Shown here piece after piece: positions 1 to 7,342 of a DNA stretch of 64,000 nt. The translations under genes and the position numbers were made by a program. Source of the stretch: Rhodocyclaceae bacterium (GTDB taxonomy: Bacteria > Pseudomonadota > Gammaproteobacteria > Burkholderiales > Rhodocyclaceae); contig JAHDYG010000007.1 in NCBI GenBank assembly GCA_023383815.1, positions 62,001-126,000 on the forward strand. Direction: 5' to 3'. Position 1 is the stretch's first letter; each line of letters begins with the position of its first letter. Below the pieces are notes generated by a model. The model ran no database searches and was not told where the DNA came from. It worked only from the letters and a program-made list of their open reading frames with translations.

Positions 1-1
1 G

Positions 2-214
2 GTGCTGCGCTGCGATCCGCCGACGCTCGCCAAGGGCATGCCGTGGTACCGCATCCCGGTGCACGCCTTCCGCTACCGGGTCGAAGCCGGCACGCCGATC
101 CGCATCACCGACCACCTCACGCCGGGCATGCCGGCGAGCCTCGCTGCGCGCAGGCTGACCGCCCATCTCGAACAGCATTTCACACAGGAACTGAAGCGCC
201 ATGACCGAACTTGA
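2..214 (+). CDS. C-terminal end of APE-cluster acyltransferase (partial)
   Basis: Only the last 70 codons lie in the window; the frame is open to the left edge, so the true start is upstream. The visible tail (PVHAFRYRVEAGTPIRI and following) resembles the C-terminal part of PlsC-like lysophospholipid acyltransferases. Its stop overlaps the start of the first acyl carrier protein by 14 nt. In known aryl polyene clusters an acyltransferase sits directly before the two ACP genes, and this context drives the call. The catalytic HxxxxD motif would be upstream and cannot be seen. Confidence 0.6.
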   Translation: MLRCDPPTLAKGMPWYRIPVHAFRYRVEAGTPIRITDHLTPGMPASLAARRLTAHLEQHFTQELKRHDRT

Positions 215-467
215 ATCCGCGATCAAGGAGCTCATCATCGAAGCTCTGGAGCTGGAGGACCTCGCCCCCGACGACATCGTCACCGATGCACCCTTGTTCG
301 GCGAAGGACTGGGACTGGACTCGATCGACGCGCTCGAGCTCGGGATCGCGCTCAAGAAGCGCTTCGGCCTCGAACTGCGCTCCGACGACCCCGACCTGAA
401 GCAGCATTTCCGCAGTGTCGAGAGCCTCGCGCGCCTCATTGCCACCCGTCAGCCGCAGGGAGTCTGA
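201..467 (+). CDS. Acyl carrier protein 1 of the aryl polyene cluster
   Basis: An 88-residue acyl carrier protein. The phosphopantetheine site is clear: GLGLDSIDALEL, with the serine of DSID as attachment point, at about residue 41. The length is normal for a free-standing type II ACP. It would carry the growing polyene chain as a thioester in the cytoplasm. The start overlaps the end of the acyltransferase and a second ACP follows two bases after the stop, the arrangement seen in APE clusters. Orthology to E. coli ApeE or ApeF is likely, but which one is not decided here. Confidence 0.9.
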   Translation: MTELESAIKELIIEALELEDLAPDDIVTDAPLFGEGLGLDSIDALELGIALKKRFGLELRSDDPDLKQHFRSVESLARLIATRQPQGV

Positions 468-469
468 CC

Positions 470-727
470 ATGACCATCACCATGACCGATGACGACCTCC
501 TCGCGCGCCTGCGTGACATCCTCGTCGAGAACTTCGAGGTCGACGCAGAGACGGTCACCCCGGCCGCGAACCTCTTCTCCGAACTCGGGCTCGACAGCAT
601 CGATGCCGTCGATCTCGCGATCCAGGTGCAGGAACTGACCGGCAAGCGCATCAAGCCCGAGGATTTCAAGCACGTGCGCACCGTCGGCGACGTCATCGCG
701 ACCGCACGGCAACTGCTGGCGGCCTGA
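470..727 (+). CDS. Acyl carrier protein 2 of the aryl polyene cluster
   Basis: An 85-residue acyl carrier protein with phosphopantetheine site ELGLDSIDAVDL at about residue 43. An ATG four codons further in (482) is an alternative start. Twin ACPs are a hallmark of aryl polyene loci, where they serve different steps of starter loading and elongation; that assignment comes from the family, not from this sequence. It follows ACP 1 with a 2-nt gap, so the two are almost certainly co-transcribed. Confidence 0.9.
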   Translation: MTITMTDDDLLARLRDILVENFEVDAETVTPAANLFSELGLDSIDAVDLAIQVQELTGKRIKPEDFKHVRTVGDVIATARQLLAA

Positions 728-737
728 GCGGAGCGCC

Positions 738-1310
738 ATGCGCAGCCTGGCCGTAGCGCGCGGCGCGCTGTTCGTCGCGCTGCCCTTCGTCGTGTACTTC
801 GCGTTGCAGCGCTTCGAGCCGCGCGTGGTCGGCCTCGCGCTGCTCGCCTTACTGCTCACGCGCCTGCCGCGCCGCATGTTGACCGCTGTGTGGGCGGCGG
901 GCTGGCGTGCCTTGCTGGCCGCAGGCAGCGTGCTCGCGATCGCCGCGCTGCTGTGGCTCGCCAACGATCCGGCCTGGGTCAGGAGCTATCCGGTCGTGAT
1001 CAACGCGCTGCTCTTCACCGCTTTCGCCCTGTCGCTCGCGCGCCCGCCGAGCGTCGTCGAGCGCATCGCGCGCCTGCGTCACGGCACGCTGCCGCCCGAG
1101 GCCGTCGCCTACACGCGCCGCGTGACCCAGCTCTGGTGCGCCTTCTTTGCCGCCAACGGCGCGATCGCGGCCTGGACCGCCTTCGCCGCCTCGCCCGAGA
1201 TCTGGGTGCTGTACAACGGCCTTGTCGCCTACCTGCTGATCGGCGCCCTGTTCGCCGGCGAGTGGGCCTACCGGCGCCTGCGCTTCGGTGCACAGGCGGG
1301 CGGACGATGA
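738..1310 (+). CDS. Integral membrane protein of the APE cluster (COG4648-like)
   Basis: A 190-residue protein with about five hydrophobic segments: near residues 5-40 (two short ones), 50-70, 85-105, 130-150 and 155-175. It has no catalytic motif that I recognise. A membrane protein of this size regularly sits between the ACPs and the ligase gene in aryl polyene clusters, and its function is not established. The stop overlaps the next start (ATGA at 1307-1310), supporting translational coupling. Confidence 0.75.
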   Translation: MRSLAVARGALFVALPFVVYFALQRFEPRVVGLALLALLLTRLPRRMLTAVWAAGWRALLAAGSVLAIAALLWLANDPAWVRSYPVVINALLFTAFALSLARPPSVVERIARLRHGTLPPEAVAYTRRVTQLWCAFFAANGAIAAWTAFAASPEIWVLYNGLVAYLLIGALFAGEWAYRRLRFGAQAGGR

Positions 1311-3052
1311 CGCCACCGGCCTTCCTCCCCCTCGCCGGACTCCTCGCCCGCGGGCGCCCTGCGGATCACCCGGTCGCCTGGATCGGCGCGCGCCTCGTGC
1401 CCTGGCAGGACTTCGAACGGCGCGTGCGCACCGTGCATGCGTTCGTCGCCCGGAGCGACGCCCGGCAGTGGCTGCTCGCCTGCGCCGATCCGTTCGATTT
1501 CGCCGTCGCGCTCTTTGCCGTCTGGCAGGCCGGCCGGCGCGCGCTGATTCCACCCTCGCAACAGCCCGGGGCGATCGAGGCGGTGGCCGGCGAGGCCGAC
1601 GCCCGTCTCGACGACGCAACGCTCGCAAACCTCCCCGCAGGCGCAGCCGACGCCGGGCGCACACCACTCGTGCCGTTCGCGCCGCTCGACCCTGCGCACT
1701 GCGGCCTCGATCTCTTCACCTCGGGCACTTCCGGCGACGCGCAGCGCATCGCCAAGTCCCTCGCGCAGCTCGATGCCGAAGTCGCGACGCTGCAGGCGCA
1801 ATGGGGCGCACTGCCCGGTCCGGTGCTCGCGACCGCACCGCACCACCACATCTACGGCCTGCTCTTCCGCCTGCTGTGGCCGCTCGCGGCCGGGCGTCCG
1901 TTCGATGCCGGAACCTGCGACGTGCCGGAACTCTTGCTCGCCCGTCTCGCCACGCTCGGACCGGCGCTGCTGGTCTCGAGCCCGGCGCAGCTCGCGCGCC
2001 TGCCCGAACTCGTCGCGCTCGAAGCCCTGCGCGGACGCTGCAGCGCGATCTTCTCGTCGGGCGGCCCGCTCTCCGCAAGCGTCGCCGGGCAGTACTTCGC
2101 GACGCTGGGACAGGCGCCGGTCGAGGTCTATGGCAGCACCGAAACCGGCGGCATCGCATGGCGGCGCCAGGAAGGCGAGGACCTCTGGACGCCCTTGCCG
2201 GGAGTCACCGTGCGCTTCGATCGCGACGGGGTGCTGTGCCTGCGTTCGCCCTTCCTGCCCGATGCCGCGGAGCGTGCCACCGGCGACGGCGGCGTTGCGC
2301 TGGCCGACGGCCGCTTCCGTCTCACCGGGCGCATCGACCGCGTCGTCAAGATCGAGGAAAAGCGGCTTTCGCTCGCCGAGATGGAATCGCGCCTGGCCGC
2401 TCATGCCTGGGTGCGCGAAGCGGCGCTGGCGGTGCTGCCCGCGCGCGGCGGAACCCGTCAGCGCCTCGGCGCAGCCGTCGTGGCGACACCCGAAGGCGCG
2501 CGGATGCTGGAAGCCATAGGCCGGCGCGGGTTCGGCGACAACCTGCGACGCCATCTGGCGCACTGGTTCGACGCCGTGCTGCTGCCGCGCCGCTGGCGCA
2601 TCGTGCCGGCCCTGCCCTACAACGAACGCGGCAAGCTTCCAGCAGCAGCGGTGGCAGCACTGTTCGAGGCCGAAGGGCCCGGATCGGGGTCCGCGGGCAC
2701 CCTTCCCGAAGTCGTGCGCGAACGCCAGGACTCCGATGGCAGCGTCGTGCTGGAGCTTTTCGTGCCGGCCGGGCTTGAGCTCTTCGCCGGTCATTTCCCG
2801 GGCTTTCCGATCCTGCCCGGCGTCGCCGAGGTCCACTGGGTCATGCTCCATGCCCGCCGCCTGTTCCCGCTGCGGGGCCGGTTCTCGCGCCTGAGCCGGC
2901 TGAAGTTCCTCAAGCGCGTCGCACCCGACACCACCCTGCAGATGCGCCTCGCATTCGATCCGGCCACCGGCCGCATCGACTTCACGGTGGGGTCGGACGC
3001 CGGCACGCACGCATCCGGTCGGATCGAGTTCGCCGAGGCGGCGGCACCATGA
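1307..3052 (+). CDS. Acyl-adenylating ligase fused to a hot-dog dehydratase domain
   Basis: A 581-residue two-domain protein. The N-terminal part (about 1-450) is an AMP-forming acyl/aryl ligase, with P-loop motif DLFTSGTSGDAQ near residue 137 and YGSTETGGIAW near 275. The C-terminal part (about 465-581) is a FabA/FabZ-like hot-dog domain with AGHFPGFPILPGVAEVHWV, the histidine being the expected catalytic residue. In E. coli APE clusters the ligase (ApeH) and dehydratase (ApeI) are separate; here they are fused. Expected roles are activating an aryl acid for ACP loading and dehydrating 3-hydroxyacyl-ACP. The ATG at 1307 is chosen because it overlaps the previous stop and begins the ligase homology; the frame is open to 890 without homology. 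Confidence 0.88.
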   Translation: MTPPAFLPLAGLLARGRPADHPVAWIGARLVPWQDFERRVRTVHAFVARSDARQWLLACADPFDFAVALFAVWQAGRRALIPPSQQPGAIEAVAGEADARLDDATLANLPAGAADAGRTPLVPFAPLDPAHCGLDLFTSGTSGDAQRIAKSLAQLDAEVATLQAQWGALPGPVLATAPHHHIYGLLFRLLWPLAAGRPFDAGTCDVPELLLARLATLGPALLVSSPAQLARLPELVALEALRGRCSAIFSSGGPLSASVAGQYFATLGQAPVEVYGSTETGGIAWRRQEGEDLWTPLPGVTVRFDRDGVLCLRSPFLPDAAERATGDGGVALADGRFRLTGRIDRVVKIEEKRLSLAEMESRLAAHAWVREAALAVLPARGGTRQRLGAAVVATPEGARMLEAIGRRGFGDNLRRHLAHWFDAVLLPRRWRIVPALPYNERGKLPAAAVAALFEAEGPGSGSAGTLPEVVRERQDSDGSVVLELFVPAGLELFAGHFPGFPILPGVAEVHWVMLHARRLFPLRGRFSRLSRLKFLKRVAPDTTLQMRLAFDPATGRIDFTVGSDAGTHASGRIEFAEAAAP

Positions 3053-3801
3053 ACTTCAGCCCCTGCTTCATCGTGCCGGTCTACAACCACGGCGCCACCG
3101 TCGGTGCGACGGTCGCCGCGCTGGCAACGCACGGTCTGCCGATCTACCTCATCGACGACGGCAGCGCCGCCGACACCGCCGCCGTGCTCGACGAGATCGC
3201 GCTCCGGGTGCCCGGCGTGCATCTGGTGCGGCACGCCGGGAACGGCGGCAAGGGCGCAGCGGTGATGACCGGCCTGCGCGCCGCGCACGACGACGCCTGC
3301 AGCCACGGCCTGCAGGTCGACGCCGACGGCCAGCACGATCTCGCGGACATTCCCCGCTTTCTCGCCGCCGCGCGGGCCGAACCCGAAGCGCTCATCTGCG
3401 GCGTGCCGGCCTATGACCCCTCGGTGCCGAAGGGACGCCTCTACGGGCGCTATGCGACCCACGTGTGGGTCTGGGTTGAGACCCTGTCGTTCGAGATCCG
3501 CGACTCGATGTGCGGCTTTCGCGTCTATCCGCTGGCCGCCACCCGCCGCCTGATCGACGAGGCCCGGCTCGGCACGCGCATGGAGTTCGACATCGAGGTG
3601 CTGGTGCGCCTCGTCTGGCGCGGCGTGCGGATCCGCAACCTGCCGACGCGGGTCACCTATCCGGCCGGCGGCCTGTCGCACTTTCGCATGCTGCGCGACA
3701 ACCTGCGCATCTCGTGGACCCACACGCGGCTCGTGTGCGGCATGCTCGCACGCCTGCCCTGGCTCCTTGCACGCCGGCTTGGCGGGAAGCTCGCGCCGTG
3801 A
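3049..3801 (+). CDS. Family 2 glycosyltransferase of the APE cluster
   Basis: A 250-residue GT-A fold glycosyltransferase. The N terminus reads FIVPVYNHGATV, then YLIDDGS at about residue 35 and QVDADGQHD at about 88, giving the nucleotide-sugar and metal-binding aspartates. No membrane anchor is obvious apart from a weak C-terminal hydrophobic stretch. It overlaps the ligase stop (ATGA) and the next gene start (GTGA). In E. coli the equivalent is fused to the downstream LpxL-like acyltransferase; here they are separate. It probably glycosylates the polyene or its lipid carrier; the sugar is unknown. Confidence 0.85.
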   Translation: MNFSPCFIVPVYNHGATVGATVAALATHGLPIYLIDDGSAADTAAVLDEIALRVPGVHLVRHAGNGGKGAAVMTGLRAAHDDACSHGLQVDADGQHDLADIPRFLAAARAEPEALICGVPAYDPSVPKGRLYGRYATHVWVWVETLSFEIRDSMCGFRVYPLAATRRLIDEARLGTRMEFDIEVLVRLVWRGVRIRNLPTRVTYPAGGLSHFRMLRDNLRISWTHTRLVCGMLARLPWLLARRLGGKLAP

Positions 3802-4721
3802 GCCGCGCCGCGCACTGGTCGCGCATCGGCGAACGGGGTTCGGCCTGGGGGCTGCAGTTCACGTTCGGCCTCTATCGCCTGCTCGGCCACCGCGCCGCCC
3901 GCGCCCTGCTCTATCCCGTGACGGCCTGGTTCTACCTCGCCGCCCCGGCCGCGCGCGCCGCCTCGCGCGACTATCTGAACCGCCTGCACCGGGCCGGCGG
4001 CCTCGACCATCCGCCGCGCCGGCGCGACACCTTCCGCCATTTCTTCGCCTTCGCCGAGGCCGCGCTCGACAAGGTCGCCGCCTGGATGGGGCGCATCGAT
4101 CCGGCGCGGGTGCGCTTTCCGAACCACGCCGCGCTGGACGCGCTGCGCGCAAGCGGACGCGGTGCGGTCGTGATCGGCTCGCACCTGGGCAATCTCGAGA
4201 TGGCGCGCGCCCTCGCAAACCGGCTCGGCGAGCGCGCCATCAACGCGATCGTCTACACCGACCACGCGCTGCGCTTCAACGCCCTGCTCGAACGGGTGAA
4301 CCCCGGTTTCGCGGTCAACCTGATCCAGGTCTCGCAGCTCGGTCCGCAGACGGCGATCGATCTTTCCGAACGCATCGAGCGCGGTGAGCTGCTCTTCATC
4401 GTCGGCGACCGCACACCGCCCGCCGACAACGGACGCGTCACACGCGTCGATTTTCTTGGTGACCCGGCCGCCTTCGCGCACGGACCCTGCGTGCTCGCGA
4501 GCCTCCTCAAATGCCCGGTGTATCTCTTCTTCTGCCTGCCGGACGGCGAGCGTGGCTGGGAGGTCACCTTCGAGCCCTTCGCCGAACGCATCGAGCTGCC
4601 GCGTGCGCGCCGTGAAGAGGCCCTGCGGCACTCCCTCGAACGCTACGCCGCGCGGCTCGCGCATCACTGCCGCCGCGCACCCTACCAGTGGTTCAACTTC
4701 TACGATTTCTGGCGCCCATGA
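3798..4721 (+). CDS. LpxL/HtrB-like acyltransferase of the APE cluster
   Basis: A 307-residue member of the lipid A acyltransferase family. The motif SHLGNLEMARAL at about residue 125 gives the HxxxxE pair of this family, and an N-terminal hydrophobic segment near residues 17-45 would hold it at the inner membrane. The GTG at 3798 is chosen because it overlaps the glycosyltransferase stop by one step (GTGA) and the homology begins there; the frame is open back to 3510. It likely joins the polyene to a lipid or glycolipid. The stop overlaps the ammonia-lyase start. Confidence 0.85.
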   Translation: MSRAAHWSRIGERGSAWGLQFTFGLYRLLGHRAARALLYPVTAWFYLAAPAARAASRDYLNRLHRAGGLDHPPRRRDTFRHFFAFAEAALDKVAAWMGRIDPARVRFPNHAALDALRASGRGAVVIGSHLGNLEMARALANRLGERAINAIVYTDHALRFNALLERVNPGFAVNLIQVSQLGPQTAIDLSERIERGELLFIVGDRTPPADNGRVTRVDFLGDPAAFAHGPCVLASLLKCPVYLFFCLPDGERGWEVTFEPFAERIELPRARREEALRHSLERYAARLAHHCRRAPYQWFNFYDFWRP

Positions 4722-6274
4722 ACAGACCCCTTCCCGCAGATGTCCTCGCTCCCCCGGTGATCGGCGGCCGCGAACTGACGATCGAGGAGGTCGCCGCAAT
4801 CGCCGGCGGCACCGGTGCGACGCTGTGCGACGAGCCCGCCTTCCGCGAGCGCATCGCGCGCGGCGCGGCGTTTGTCGAACGCCTGCTCGCCGCCGAAGGC
4901 GAGATCTACGGCGTGACGACCGGCTATGGCGACTCGTGCTCGGTCGGCGTCTCCTTCGATCTCGCCACCGAACTGCCGATCCACCTCATGCGCTTTCACG
5001 GCTGCGGCCTCGGCGAGCCGTTCTCGCGCCAGCAGACGCGGGCGATCCTCGCCGCCCGCCTCGCCTCGCTCGCGCGCGGCTACTCGGGCGTGCGCCCGGT
5101 GTTGCTGGAGCGCATCACCGCGCTGCTGCAGCACGACCTCCTGCCGCGCATGCCGTCCGAAGGTTCGGTCGGTGCGAGCGGCGACCTGACGCCGCTGTCC
5201 TACCTCGCGGCGGTGCTGATGGGCGAGCGCGAAGTCTGGCAGGGCGACGAGCTGGTGCCGGCCGGCCCGGCCCTGGCCGCGGCCGGCATCGCACCGATCG
5301 TACTGGCGCCGAAGGAGGCGCTGGCGATCATGAACGGCACGGCGGTGATGACCGGGCTCGCCTGCCTCGCGTGGCTGCGCGCCGACTACCTGTCGCGGCT
5401 GGCGTCCCGCATCACCGCACTCACCGCGATCGCGACGCGCGGCAACCCCAACCATTTCGACGCCGCCCTCTTCGCGGTCAAGCCGCACGCCGGACAGAAC
5501 GAGGTCGCAGCCTGGATCCGCACCGATCTCGCGCAACTGCCCCAGACCGGCGCACCGATGCGCCTGCAGGACCGCTACTCGATCCGCTGCGCCCCGCACG
5601 TGATCGGCGTCCTGCGCGACGCACTGCCGTGGATGCGGCGCGACATCGAGAATGAACTCAACAGCGCCAACGACAACCCGATCATCGATCCGGATCTCGA
5701 ACGGGTACTGCACGGCGGGCATTTCTACGGCGGGCACATCGCGTTCGCGATGGACGCGATGAAGAACGCCGTCGCAAGCATCGCCGACCTGCTCGACCGC
5801 CAGCTCGCGCTCCTCGTCGACAGCCGCTACAACCACGGCCTGCCGCAGAACCTCTCGGGCGCACGCGGCGCACGTGCGGCGATCAACCACGGCTTCAAGG
5901 CGGTGCAGATCGGCGTCTCGGCGTGGACCGCCGAAGCACTCAAGAACACGATGCCGATGACGAGCTTCTCGCGCTCGACCGAATGCCACAACCAGGACAA
6001 GGTCAGCATGGGCACGATCGCCGCGCGCGACTGCCTGCGCGTGATCGAACTGGCCGAGCAGGTCGGCGCGGCGCTCGTGCTGGCGGCCACGCAGGCACTC
6101 GAACTGCGCCAGCGCCAGGGCGACCTGCCCGACGCCAGCCTCGCCGAGGGTGTGCGCCGCTTCCGCGACGCCGTCCGCGGACAGGTCGAACTCCTGGCCG
6201 AGGACCGCCCCCTCGAAGCCGACCTGCGCGCAACCCTGGCCCAGTTGCGTGGCCGTGCCTGGGAGCTCTACTGA
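4718..6274 (+). CDS. Aromatic amino acid ammonia-lyase (HAL/PAL/TAL family)
   Basis: A 518-residue lyase of the MIO-cofactor family. GSVGASGDLTPLSYL at about residue 150 holds the Ala-Ser-Gly triad that cyclises to MIO, and YGVTTGYGDSC at about 64 holds the catalytic tyrosine loop. QNLSGARGARAA and the asparagine-rich NSANDNPIID also fit. The enzyme would deaminate an aromatic amino acid to a cinnamic acid-type starter for the polyene. The substrate-selectivity loop (LPIHLMRFHGCG, about residues 87-98) lacks the His-Leu pair of tyrosine ammonia-lyases by eye, so the substrate is left open. The ATG at 4718 overlaps the previous stop; an in-frame start at 4688 would only extend into the upstream gene. 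Confidence 0.88.
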   Translation: MNRPLPADVLAPPVIGGRELTIEEVAAIAGGTGATLCDEPAFRERIARGAAFVERLLAAEGEIYGVTTGYGDSCSVGVSFDLATELPIHLMRFHGCGLGEPFSRQQTRAILAARLASLARGYSGVRPVLLERITALLQHDLLPRMPSEGSVGASGDLTPLSYLAAVLMGEREVWQGDELVPAGPALAAAGIAPIVLAPKEALAIMNGTAVMTGLACLAWLRADYLSRLASRITALTAIATRGNPNHFDAALFAVKPHAGQNEVAAWIRTDLAQLPQTGAPMRLQDRYSIRCAPHVIGVLRDALPWMRRDIENELNSANDNPIIDPDLERVLHGGHFYGGHIAFAMDAMKNAVASIADLLDRQLALLVDSRYNHGLPQNLSGARGARAAINHGFKAVQIGVSAWTAEALKNTMPMTSFSRSTECHNQDKVSMGTIAARDCLRVIELAEQVGAALVLAATQALELRQRQGDLPDASLAEGVRRFRDAVRGQVELLAEDRPLEADLRATLAQLRGRAWELY

Positions 6275-6687
6275 TGCGCGAGTGGCGACACGGCATCGAG
6301 GTCGAAGTCCCGTTCCACGACGTCGACGTCATGGCGGTGGTCTGGCACGGCCACTACGTGAAGTACTTCGAGATCGCACGCTGCGCGCTGCTGCAGCAGT
6401 TCGACTACGACTACCCGCAGATGCGCGACTCGGGTTACCTTTGGCCGGTCGTCGAATGCCGTCTCAAGTACGTGCGCCCGGCGCGCTACGGCCAGCGCCT
6501 GCGCATCGAGGCGCGGCTGCTCGAACACGAGAACCGGCTCAAGATCGGCTACGAGATCCACGATGTCGCGAGCGGCGAACGCCTGACGCGCGGCTACACG
6601 ATCCAGGTCGCGGTCGAGGCCGCGAGCGGTGAGCTGCAGTTCGTCTCGCCAGCGATCCTGTTCGAGCGGCTCAATCGTGAGCGCTGA
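6274..6687 (+). CDS. 4HBT-type acyl thioesterase (YbgC/FadM-like)
   Basis: A 137-residue hot-dog thioesterase. VPFHDVDVMAVVWHGHYVKYFE at the N terminus contains the family aspartate (DVDVMAVVWH) that activates water. The length is typical for YbgC-like enzymes. The ATG at 6274 shares a base with the lyase stop (TGATG). In aryl polyene loci a thioesterase of this family (ApeK-type) is expected to release or edit acyl chains from ACP. It ends inside the start region of the LolA-like gene. Confidence 0.88.
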   Translation: MREWRHGIEVEVPFHDVDVMAVVWHGHYVKYFEIARCALLQQFDYDYPQMRDSGYLWPVVECRLKYVRPARYGQRLRIEARLLEHENRLKIGYEIHDVASGERLTRGYTIQVAVEAASGELQFVSPAILFERLNRER

Positions 6688-7342
6688 ACGCACGCCACCT
6701 GGCTGCCGCCCCTGGCGCGGCCTCGCCTTCGCGTTCGTGGCCTTCCTGGCGACCGCCGCGCTGCCCCCGTCGGCCAGTGCGGCCGACAGTGCATCCGCCT
6801 TTCCGCCTGCCGTGAGCGCGCGCCTTGCGCAGGCGGCCGTGGTGCGCGCCGGTTTCACGCAGATCAAGACGCTGGCCGCACTGCGCCGCCCGCTCACGAC
6901 GCACGGCGAGCTCGTGTTCGCGCGCGGCCACGGCGTGATCTGGCAGATCGAGGCACCGTACCGCATCGGCTACGCCATCACCCCCGAGACCGTCACCGAG
7001 CTTGCGCCCGACGGCACCAGCACGGTGCGCAGCGCCCGCGAACTGCCCGCGCTCGCGCAGGTCGGGCGCGTGTTCGAAGCGCTTTTCAGCGGCGACACGG
7101 GAGCTCTCGACACGCAGTTCACGATCGCGGCCAGCGGCGACGAACTGGCCTGGCGTCTGGAGCTGACGCCCATCGCCCCGCTCGACCGCTTTCTCACCCG
7201 CATCCGCGCCGAGGGCGGTGCGTTCATCACCCACATCGAGGTCGAGGAGCGCGGCGGCGACCATACCCGGATCGATTTCACGAATCCGCAGCGCGGCCAG
7301 ACCCTCTCCCCTGCCGAAGCGCAACTTCTGGGAGCGCGATAG
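6677..7342 (+). CDS. LolA-like periplasmic carrier of the APE cluster
   Basis: A 221-residue exported protein. After a short basic start a hydrophobic signal segment (LAFAFVAFLATAALPPSASA) ends around residue 33. The mature part has the LolA-like layout, with VVRAGFTQIKTLAALRRPL and VIWQIEAPYRI. LolA proteins ferry lipoproteins across the periplasm, and APE clusters carry a relative thought to move the aryl polyene lipid. The GTG at 6677 is chosen because it lies just before the signal sequence and overlaps the thioesterase; upstream in-frame codons lack a signal-like composition. The next gene starts immediately after the stop. Confidence 0.82.
   Translation: MSAERTPPGCRPWRGLAFAFVAFLATAALPPSASAADSASAFPPAVSARLAQAAVVRAGFTQIKTLAALRRPLTTHGELVFARGHGVIWQIEAPYRIGYAITPETVTELAPDGTSTVRSARELPALAQVGRVFEALFSGDTGALDTQFTIAASGDELAWRLELTPIAPLDRFLTRIRAEGGAFITHIEVEERGGDHTRIDFTNPQRGQTLSPAEAQLLGAR

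Noticed and set aside
1268-3010. Long open frame on the minus strand opposite the ligase-dehydratase gene, and many similar long antisense frames elsewhere
   Set aside because: Such frames come from high GC at third positions; they have low-complexity Arg/Ala/Gly-rich products, no motifs, and sit opposite genes with clear homology.
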